From positions 1-45,369 of the IMG/VR virus record IMGVR_UViG_3300032087_001935: a stretch of DNA of 45,369 nt. One strand, written 5' to 3'. Below the pieces are notes generated by a model that searched no databases, was not told the DNA's origin, and worked only from the letters and a program-made list of their open reading frames with translations. This DNA is from a virus. The translations under genes were made by a program, and so were the position numbers. This document shows positions 24,147 through 35,000 of this stretch, piece after piece. Position 1 is the first letter of the stretch, and the number at the start of each line of letters is the position of its first letter.

Positions 24147-26072
24147 ATGCCAATTGTTGTAGAACATCAACCAGCATTTGCTGCGCCGGGGATGATGGCT
24201 GCCCAGACTGGGCAGTTGGAGTACCGCAATAAACGACGACGAGAGCTTGAACAGCTTGCTATGCAGCAGGCTGAGATGGCTCAACGTCAGCGAATTTCAA
24301 ACAATAATATTGTTGCTGGTTTTCAAAAACAGCAAATAGCCCACCAGATGAATCTGCAAAATAACGCATTGCAGTGGCAGCGTGGGATGATTGATGATGA
24401 AGCTCATCACAATAGGCAAAAAGAACTTGTTGATATTAATCAGCAAAACCAGCTAAAGATTGCTCAGGCAAATGCGCAAAAGGAGGAAGAAGAACGAAAA
24501 CGCCAAGCTATACAAGATGAGGAACAAAGAAGAGCGCAAATAAAAGCAGATGCTGAAGCATCAACAATGGCTATGCTTACCCCAGCAGGCCAAGAAAATA
24601 GAAACAATATACATGCTGAATGGGCGGAAACTGAAGCGACGTTAATAGAAGAAAATGCTCCACCAGAAGCGATAGCCCAAGCAAGAGAACAATACGAACA
24701 GAGATTAAAAGATAATAGAAACAATCCTCAATACATAAAGCCTGTTGACACTCACTACCCAGCGACAACAGAACATTGGACATCTCCTAACGAACATACC
24801 ATTTACGACAACGATGGTAACGCTACTACTCAATGGGCTGGTAAAAAACGAAATCCAAAATACAACCCAGCACATCATGAAGGGACAGGAAATCTTGCTG
24901 GCCTTGCCGTTGACGAAAACGGCGAGCTTATCTTAGAGGCTGGCCCGAGGGGTCTTCCTAATCCTGTTAAATACGAGTCTGAGTTTCTTCCACAAACAAG
25001 AGAGGAGTATCTTTACGAAAAGCGTGAGTGGCGTGGCTCTGAAGAAGATGGAACTCGTTCTTACCGTGAAGGCGCTCTTGATGAACATGGCAACTATAAG
25101 CCGGGTACTAAATGGATTAATGTAGCTGAAGAAGAAGCTGAAGCTATTGAAGCCAAGATTAAACGAGACTACATGCAGACTCTTGCTGATTGGTATGCTT
25201 TACCGCCTAACCTACGAGGCGAGCAACCCAAAGACCCATTTGCAAAGGAGCCAACTGAGTGGCGTCCGTTCGGCCCCGAGGGGGGAGTTCCAGCGGACGA
25301 TGCAGTTTTTAGACATGGTGAAGATGACGCAGGTGAAAACTTCAAGCCATTAGACAATGCGTTTAATGCCTATCCTGAGTTAGCTGGTTCTATGGCAGGG
25401 AATATGGGGATGGAAGAAAGTATGCTCACTATGGGCATAACACCCCAAACAGCAGGCAACCCCGATGCTGTTCAGTTAAGCCCAGAACAGATTGAAGTCC
25501 GCGCTCAATTCGATAGGCCAGATGCTTTGCCTAGAATGGAGCCTAAAGAATGGGGTTACAACGATTTTGTTAGAAAGCTACGGGTTGATGAATACGATAC
25601 TGTAGTTAAAAGACCTGATGGAACACAGGGAGCTGTACCACTTTATGCTGTAGCACCTGAAGACAGACAAGCTGTATACGAACAAAGAAAGAACAAACCT
25701 TACGTAGTTAAATGGCCTGCAAAAGCAGAATTTAACCAGCAAAACTTAGCTAATGTAATTCTAAGTAAAGACAATCCAATTATGTTTGGTACTGTGATTG
25801 ACCTCAGTAAGATAACCTCTGAATCAGGAAAAGCGTTTGCAAAAGCGTGGGAAGAAAGAACAGGTTCTCCCAACTTTGTATTTGAACGAGAGCTTATTCT
25901 TAACATCGGCAGGAAAGCGTATCGAGGTCAGGAGTACCAAGACTTTGAAAACAAAGTTATCCAACAGGAAAAAGAACACTATGAGTTCTATGGATTCCCC
26001 GGAGACTTTCAATCTCAGAGTCAACAGGGTGGTGCTTTAGGTAGAATTTTACAAGCTGGTGGAGCTAGGTAA
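24147..26072 (+). CDS. 641-aa putative internal virion protein with N-terminal coiled coil
   Basis: Residues about 25-200 form a very long Gln/Glu/Ala-rich coiled coil (RRRELEQLAMQQAEMAQRQR; QKEEEERKRQAIQDEEQRRA). The remaining 440 residues are acidic and Pro-rich with no recognised fold. It lies between two other large proteins in the region where podoviruses encode ejected internal proteins. It starts 12 bases after the previous stop with AAGGAAAATATAA and overlaps the giant gene's start by one base. Confidence 0.75.
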   Translation: MPIVVEHQPAFAAPGMMAAQTGQLEYRNKRRRELEQLAMQQAEMAQRQRISNNNIVAGFQKQQIAHQMNLQNNALQWQRGMIDDEAHHNRQKELVDINQQNQLKIAQANAQKEEEERKRQAIQDEEQRRAQIKADAEASTMAMLTPAGQENRNNIHAEWAETEATLIEENAPPEAIAQAREQYEQRLKDNRNNPQYIKPVDTHYPATTEHWTSPNEHTIYDNDGNATTQWAGKKRNPKYNPAHHEGTGNLAGLAVDENGELILEAGPRGLPNPVKYESEFLPQTREEYLYEKREWRGSEEDGTRSYREGALDEHGNYKPGTKWINVAEEEAEAIEAKIKRDYMQTLADWYALPPNLRGEQPKDPFAKEPTEWRPFGPEGGVPADDAVFRHGEDDAGENFKPLDNAFNAYPELAGSMAGNMGMEESMLTMGITPQTAGNPDAVQLSPEQIEVRAQFDRPDALPRMEPKEWGYNDFVRKLRVDEYDTVVKRPDGTQGAVPLYAVAPEDRQAVYEQRKNKPYVVKWPAKAEFNQQNLANVILSKDNPIMFGTVIDLSKITSESGKAFAKAWEERTGSPNFVFERELILNIGRKAYRGQEYQDFENKVIQQEKEHYEFYGFPGDFQSQSQQGGALGRILQAGGAR

Positions 26073-29000
26073 TGGCAACTGGATTTCAGACTCCTGAATT
26101 TTCTTTAGAACAACGAAGGCGAGACCTTGACCCTGCGTATGATGCGCAACAACGGGCTGAAGAAGCAAAGAAAAAAGCTGACGAGCAAGTGCAGGACTTA
26201 CTTGCTATGGGTGCAGGGTATGGAAACAATACCCACTCTAATCTTGCACCGGAAGGTATTGCTGAAGACCCTTTAACTCCTGATGAACGGCGTGACGCAA
26301 ACAATCGTTACGACAAGCAAAATCGAGGCAGACTTAATGTGCCTACTGAAAGCCCTTTGTTCAGCCTTGATTTAGGTAAAGCAAAAGAGCTTGCCCAACA
26401 ACAACGTGACATAGAAATTGTTCCACGTTTTGGTAAATGGGAAGACATGTCGCCAGCAGAGCGTGGCGAAGAAGCGTACAGACAAGTCGAAAAAGAGATG
26501 CAGGAAAACCCCCAAGCTCGTGCAGGAGTTGAGGGTACCGCTATTGTTGGTAAAGACAACATACCTATCTTGGGTTCTTTTTTGTCAGCCGCTGACGCTA
26601 GTGCTTTACAAGTTACAGCGCAGAGGATTGTAGATGACAAAGCAGAACCGGCTGACTACATACTGTTTGCTAAGGCTATGCACCAAGCGAATCACGATGC
26701 CCAAAAAGGCTTGCTTGAACAGACTGGTGAAGCGATTGCTGACGTTGGTACTTTGATGGTGGATTACTGGCTGAGTGGAGGAGTATTGAGTAAAGGTGGC
26801 CTTGGTAACGCTACCGAGGCACAGATAGCTGGGAAAGAATTTGCGGAAAAAGCCGCTAAAAAAGAAATCTTTGATAAAGCCCTAGAGAAAATAGGCGGGG
26901 GTTGGTTTAAGCAGGGGGCTGCAAAGGTAGGTCGCCATGTATCTGATGTAGCAATTAAAGCTGGTAAAAAAGGAATTATGTATGCACCTCGTGCTGCCGA
27001 GACTATAGCAGGCCGAGGTTCTATTGACGATTTTATCATAGACGAAAAGGGCAACTACCAGTTTAAGGAAGAAGAAGACAGTGCCGGTCGGGATTTATTT
27101 GAAGCAGTAGCAACAGCGTATGCAGAAATTGTAATTGAAGAAATAATTCCAGACGGAGTTCTCGCCGGTCTAGCTAAGGGTTCTAAAAACAAAGCTATTA
27201 AAAAGCTAGGCGAGTTTATGACTAAGGCTGGTGAAACCAAAGTTGGTAAAGCAGCTTCTGTAGGTGGCTTTGGTGGTATGCTCGGCGAGATTGGTGAAGA
27301 AAGATTAACCGAGTTAGCTAATTATGTAATCACAAATGAGGTAGACCAGTTAGGCACAAGTAAAGCTCTTTGGGATGCAGTTGCTTCAGGCGACCCTGAA
27401 AAAATTAACGAAGCATGGGAAATGGGCGCTCCTGAACTTGGGGCTATCGGTGCTATTGGGGCAGTGAAAGGAGCGACCAGTTTTGTAGGGAAGCGTAATC
27501 CGACAAAACAAGGTAACAGGCAGAATATCCCGGCAAGCCCTGACGCAATCCCCGGTGCAGCAGGCGTAGATGACATTCAAGACATACAGGTAGAGCCGGG
27601 GCAGCGACAGGAAATAGTTCAAGAAGAGATTCCTGATGTGCAGGTAGAGCCAACAGACGTAACCCAAAGAGCAGAACGTCCGCAGGAAGTTGAAGAGGAT
27701 GCTGCTCCTCCAGTTCCTCGTTCTGAAGTATTACCGGAAGGTCATCCTGCATTAGGCGATGTAGATACAAGAGCAGAGCCACCTGAAGTAAAGATACCTG
27801 ACCTAAAGCCTGACGATATTCAATACGACCCTAAACCAAAAGCTCCTGATGTAGAAGCACCACCAGTTATAGAAGACGTAGAAGCGCCGCCAGTCATAGA
27901 GGATGTGGAGGCACCGCCGGTTATAAAGGATGAAGTAGAAGCCCCGCCAGTCATACAAGACAAGACCGACGTTCCGGTAGCCAAGAGAGTTACTCGTGAG
28001 CCGCAAACTGAACAGATGGACACGAGTGGAGATATTAATAATCCAATTGAGCGATTGGACATGAAGGACGAAAGTGCCTACAGAGAAGATATTGAATCTC
28101 TTATTAAGAAGTCGAAAAAAGCCGGAGGGAAGGTAAGCCGAAATGACATTAAGTCGATTGGTTATCTAGACGGCACTCTTTATGACAATAAGAAGTACGA
28201 CTTCAGCAAGTCTACTGAACGAAGAAGATTTGTTAGAGAAGCTGAGCAAAGGTTGAAGCAGGGGCGGCAGCAAACTCAGAAAGCTCAAGAGCAACAAAGA
28301 CAACCAGTGGTTAAAGTTGTTCCAGAACCGACTAAAACAGAACCGCTTAAACTTAAAGACGCTTTAAAGAATGTTCAGGAGCAAGAAAGATATAAAGAAG
28401 CTGGAGAGATAAAAGGTTCTCGTCAAGCGGCTAGTCGTTATGACATAGATTACGGTGAACAACGCAAGCAAGAGAGAAGGGATGCTGCTACAAGAGAAAT
28501 AAACAAAGTCTTAATGAAAGACATACCTGCTAAGTCTGACAATGAGCAGGAGAATAATGAACGTAGCCAGCTTATCCACGAAAGGCTTAATACTTTAGCT
28601 GGCAATATGGGCGTTGAAGTTGATGCAAACATGAGCATCAAAGAAAAGAAAGACGTTATCCTCGATAAGCATGAGGAATCTGAACAGGAAGGCTTTAAGG
28701 AAACCGTTAAAGAGGGGATGGAGAGGGATAAGAGAACATCTCCTTGGTTAGACATTGAAGCAAGCTGGGAGAGCGAAGCTAAACCTGACAAAAAGGTTCC
28801 TTTGCCACCGGGGTATAGATATTCCAAGGATGGGGCGATAGTAAAACCCGGTGAATCGTTGAAGCAAATAAATGCAATTAACAATGAGATAGCAAACTTA
28901 AGAACTAAACCTCAAAACGCAGACACCCGCGCAAAGATTGAAAGCCTACAGCAAGAACGTGAGGATATTGTTAATGCGCACAACGCTCGTGTAATAAAAA

Positions 29001-32000
29001 GAACAAAACCAGACCCAACAAAAGAGCCGTCTAAACAAGGTAAGCCCACTGCTAAAGAAGACCAGTTAAAGAAAGAGGAACAAACTGAAACAGAAAAGAT
29101 TCAAAGCAAAATAGATAAAGCGAAGCAAAAATATAGCAAAATTGAAAACCCAACCAAAGGACAGACTAACTACCACCGAAGAAAGATAAACAAACTCATT
29201 GAGCAACAAGCAAACCTCGAACGGGAATACGAAGTAGCACAAGATGAAGTTGCTAAAGAAAAAGAAACCGAAGTTAAAGAAGAAACCAAAGCTCAAGAAG
29301 AAGGCAATGCTGTTGATAAAATGCTGGCGCTACAAAATGAAGAGCGCGAGCTTGAACTTAAACCTAAGACTCCCGAAATTCGCGCAAGGCTTACACAGAT
29401 AAAAGCAGAAAGAAAGAAGCTGCTTCCACAGTATCAAAAGGAATTAAAGGCGCAGTCACAAAAGACTCAAGAAGCTAAGCCCAAGGTTGAGCCTGAGGCT
29501 ACACCTGAAGTCAAACCACCGCCTTTGCCTACAGCAAAAGAGACTGAATCTTTAGTACCAAAAGATGCAGTTATATATGAAGTTATAACTACATCAACCG
29601 ACAAGTATCGTGACGTATTAGAAAGAGGGCCAGTTCCTTCTGAGGCTAATCGTCGCTGGATTAGACAAGGGGTTTCAGGTCATTCAAACGAACTTGAAGA
29701 TACTGGTGGTAAAAATCATGCTTTTACGATAAATCCATCTAGAAGAGCAGGTCAAAGGAATCAAGGTGCTTTAACCCAAGTTGGTTTTCCGGGACGTGAC
29801 AAAACAGGTAGAAGCAACTTCATGGCTCATAGTTTTGTTATTAATACCAAGGAAGACCTTGATATTAGCCCAGCAAAAATCATAAAGCAGATTGAGTTTG
29901 AAAATGACTGGAAAAAATATTCGGATGTTCAAGACCACGTTAAAGAGCAAACCAAAAAACCAACCATTGATAACATTGTAAATATTGAAACCCCAAGCGT
30001 TATTTCTAATGAGTTAGCACAAGAGATTGCAGATGCGATACTCGATAGAAAAACAGTCCAAGTTCAAATAGTATATGACTCAAAAAATCTTCCAAGTAAC
30101 TTGGATGTGATGATTCAGGTTTCAGAATTGCTGCCCAATAAAGAGCAATGGGAGACCACGTTCAGCACACAACACAAAGAAGGGAGTAAAAAAGATAATT
30201 CAATTAGAGTTCAATTCTTACATGCTGAGGATGCTAGCTCCCCTTCTAGTCGGGTAAAAGTTTTTAACATTACCAACGAGGTTAAAAGCAAACCGGAACC
30301 CAAGCCAGAGACTAAGGTAGAACCTAAGGTAGAGCCTAAGGTAGAGGCTCCAGAACCCCACACTAAAAGAACAGACGAATTTGACGACTTTATCGCAATT
30401 ACGAGAGAGGGAGAAATCAAAGATAACAGCGGTATTAGTTGGGATTGGCAGGTAAAAAGCGGAGATTATGGGGATGTAGTGGCAGGTGTCTCACTTAAAG
30501 CGGAATTTGACGGTTTTGGTTATGTAAGCGAACTATGGTACGGCGACGAAAGTTTACAAAGCGAAATTAAAAAGAGCGAATTATACAATCGAATCCGTAC
30601 GGCAATTCAAGATAACCAAGTAGCGGCTTTGGACGAATCGAACCAAATACGGGAAGAGACTAAGGTAGAACCTGAACCACCCAAGAAGACTCCGGCCCAA
30701 AAGAAGAAAGCAGAAGAGGCAGGCAAGGCTAAGTATTCTAGGACTCAACTTAACAAAGATATAAAAGAATTCTTAGGCCCCGGAATATCTTTGCAGGCAA
30801 ACAAAGAAGGTGGCAAAGACAGCTTCATTATTGAGACTACTCGCAATGCTCAAATGAAGCTCAAGCCAGACGCTTCACTTATTATTAACGAACCTCTTAT
30901 TAAAGAGGGTGAATCTGTTGAAGACGCTCAAGACAGATGGTTTGGCGCAGGAGAAATGGGTGGTATTCTTGATTCTTTTTTAATATCAAAAGATGAAAAA
31001 CTAGAAGAACTGAAGGGAAAGATAAAAGAAGCTAAAGACGATTCTTGGGATAAAGACCTCAAGGAAAGAATGCAAGAAAATGAAAAAGAGGCGTTTAAGT
31101 TAATAGCTCAAGGAGCGAAGCAAGAGGCAGCTAGAAAAAAAGGTACACCCACAAAAAAAATAAAGATAGTTAGTGGCAAGCTAGAAGAGTGGACAGAACA
31201 AGCGTTGGCTGCTGAGGAATGGGCGCGTAATGAATTAAATCAAAGTGTCCCTGAACAAAGTGATAAGGCTACGTTGCAGGTTCCTCGTGATTTTGAAGAA
31301 GCGTATCACGATAGAAAAACGCTGGATGATTTTAGAAAGTATCGCTTTGATAAACGGAATGTTGATGCTGCTCGCAAAGGTAAGGCAGAAGACATATCTG
31401 ACAATAGCGATTTGGTTTTTGAAGCCTTGTTAGACCATCGTTTGATTCATAGCCGTTTGCATAAAAACAACTACGGCATAATGCCAGATGCGACTAAGTT
31501 AATTGAAAAGCGTTTAACTAAAGACTTAAAGGCTTTAGGTAAAACGATAGACAACTTAACTCAGGCAGAGTTAGATGTCCTTCGTAGAAACATAGGGGCA
31601 GAGCTAATCAGAAGGTCAGAACCTTCACGTAGATATGACCACATGTTCTTTGACCCTAAAGGCAAGAGATTGATTTCTAAAGATGGTTCTTTCACATTGC
31701 AATGGGAGTACGACCCTAACAGTGTAGTGGGTCGAGTTGTAGAAGGTGGCCCGGCTATTGGGCAGAAAACTAGCACGCCAATTCCATTCAACATGGGAAT
31801 GGTAATTAGGATAACTCCTGAAGAATTTGCCGCAACAAACTGGAGCGACATTCCACCCTTCGTAAAGAACTTATTTGGAACCCCATGGTCTAAGCTGGAT
31901 GCCAAAGCACAAAAGAAGTTTAAGAACGAAGCCGACTACCAAGCGTCTATGTTCAGAAACATGCACGAGGCTTTAATTAAATCGCTTGTGCCTAAAGAAA

Positions 32001-35000
32001 CTGAACTAAAAAAACAGCTAGAGCAATTGAGAGAAGGTGAGTCTATAAGGCTGGATGCTGAAAAGAAGGCCAAGGCTTACCGAAGACAAATACCTTACAA
32101 GGTAATGAAGTCTTACCCTGACATGTTTAAGCAGGAGCTTAAAGAGCTTACGCAAAGACGGGAAGAAAAGCTGGGTGAGAACGCATCTATGGAGCCGTCA
32201 CCTAACCTGACTCTTGAACATAATGAATATTTGTTTTCTCCGTTAGACGTTAAGCCTATGAGAGATGTCCCTGCTAACTTGCAGGTAACTGAACAAGCTG
32301 TTCGTTCGTTTGCTGGCGGTGTAACAATAGGAAAAACAAGAGCAGGATATGTTGTTAAAACTCCTAATGGTGAATTTCATGTAGTTCACGTAAATGACAT
32401 TCGCCATTTAAATGAAATGGAATTAAAGCGTTATGAAGGGCAGTATACGAAAAAGCAATTAGAGGCAGCAGCTAAACATCAGCCGATGGGTGTTTATGTA
32501 AGAGGTAAAGGCAAAAGGAAGTATGGCATTACCGACTTAGGAGTAATCTATCTTAATGGTCACCCTGACAGCATGGCTGACATGGGAACACTTACTGAAG
32601 AACTGTTCCATCTCGCTGACGTAATGGGGTTCATTAACTCTGCTGACAGAAGGAAGCTAGTTAAAAAGTATAGCTCTTTAGATAAAGACTTTATTACCCA
32701 ATCCGAAGAGATAGCTCACGCCTTAAAAAGAATGGAGCGTAAAGACAGGACTTTTATTCTGGGTGGTTTGCGGAAGTTTCTCCGCAAGTTAATGAAGCTC
32801 TTCAACATTGATGACAGTGTTGGGAGAGTAATGCTTGACGCAATGAAGGCGGGAACTATTTGGGAAACAAGAGATGATGTTAGAGCTGCTCACATCAACT
32901 CAATGCTGGACGCTAAAGACTTATTCTTTTCTCCCACTTCAAATAAAGTAAAAGGTAAAACGCAAACAGCTCCCGAAGCCGACTACAAAGACTGGCAAGC
33001 TCGTACAGAACAGGGTCGTATTGATTACGAAAACAGACGCATACCTGAGAATGACAAGTTAAATAGACAGGCTGCTGCTGACCAGATAAGAGGCAGGGAA
33101 GTTGATGCTCTTGGTGAAGTGATTGATAAGATGAGAGACATGGAGCAGGCTGGATTTAGTGCAGTTGATATGCACAAAGCCAAGATGCTTCACGATGTTA
33201 TATGTCAGTGGGAAGATACAGGACAACACGATGGCAATGTTGACTTTATCATGTTGGTTGCGAAATATCGTGAGGCTTACAGAAGGTTAGGTACAGCTAT
33301 TGCTCGCGCTCTTAACGCAAGACGTTCTCCATATAGCACTGAGACAGAAGCAATACATGCAACCTTACGTGAAGCAGTGTTTATGCCAAACTCACAGAAG
33401 GTAAGGGAGTTACAGAAGTTACTCGGAGTAAAGAGCGAAGAACTAATTTCAGAGTCTGCTGTTGAAGGCGACTTAATGCTTAATCCAGACGGTGGTATTG
33501 AAGGCACAGGTACTGGATTGGCAGGTGGAAACGGAGTTCCTAGTGGCGCACCGGGAACTGGAGTTGGAACCGGAACAGGAACCGGAACAGGGACAGGGAC
33601 AGGGACTGGATTGGGTACTGGTGCAGCAGGCACAATGCTTGGAACTAATTACAAACTTGCTATTAAGAAGCTGCCTAGGTCTAAACAGCAGCAAGCGTCA
33701 CAATTGCTTGCCGATATAGTTAAAGAACGTAAAGACATGAAAGACTTCTTGCGAAATCAAGGCTTCGATGTAAGTGTCAAAGGTCTCCAAGCTATAGCTA
33801 AGAACCCTATTCGTGCCAGACAGTTTATGGACAATGTGTCTTGGAAGAAGATGCACCAAGTAGACAAAGCATTCGCTTGGTTAAAACATATCTTCTACAA
33901 CAATATTCTTTCAGGTATACGGACTCACATTACTAATGTTACAAACAATATGTTGTATCGTAAGTACCGTGACTTTGAGCGTGGCATGGGGAGGAGCTTG
34001 TTCTTTTCTATGTCTGACCCCGCTGCTATTAGAGAGAGCTTAACCGGAGAAGACTACAAAGACTGGAAAAGAATGGAGCGTAAGTTACTTCGTTCTAGAA
34101 AGAATGAAGTAGGTAAGGGTGTTCTTAAAGAAGAGTGGGCTGAAGCTATTAACCTTGTGAACAGCGGATACGCAGCAGCATGGGCAAACACATGTACTAC
34201 ATTCAACACTAACTACAGTGCAGTAGATTCAAAGCGACTAACTAAAGATGAGTTAGATTTTTATCGTCGTGAAGGTATTACTCAACCAATAGCCACTGGC
34301 CCTATTAGTAAAGCATTAGTTGGAGCTTATGGCGTACCAACAAAAGCATTGCGTGCAGGTGACGAGTTTTTCAGGAGTCTTGCCCTTAACAGTTTAGTTG
34401 GCGTAGCGGCAGCGGCAGAAGCTCGGCTGGCTGTAGCTGATGGAAAGATTGGTAGCGATGAGATAGATGGGTATATCGTAAAACAAATAAGTAATCCAAA
34501 TTCATTAGCTTGGGACAAGGCTCATCGACTTGCTTCTGAATTTGTTCATCAAGAAACAGACGGTGCGCTAAGAACCTCAGTTATTCGTCTAATTGAACGT
34601 GGGGGAAAAGGGGTTGAAAACATTGTTTCAAATTGGGTAGGTGACGGTTATGCGGGTCGAATAATATATAACACTTTAGACCTTGGTCTTCGAGTTTTTG
34701 CTTTGCCCTTTAGAAGAACCCCTATCAACTTAATAGGTAAGGGTTTTGCGAGAAGTCCTTTCTTAGGTCTTTTGCTAAATGGAATGCACGGTATAGGCAC
34801 CAAAAATAAAGCACGTAGAGAAGGCACAAACGTAGCTTTCTTTGATGGAATAGAGGGTGAGTCATTTGCTTCTATGATAAGCACGATAATGATGCTTGCA
34901 ATGATTGGTGCTGGAGATGATGAAGGCGACGACAGCATAGGCTGGAAAAATTTTGGGTGGACAGGTTCAAAGCCGGGGCGAGACAAAGAAGAAGAGATTC

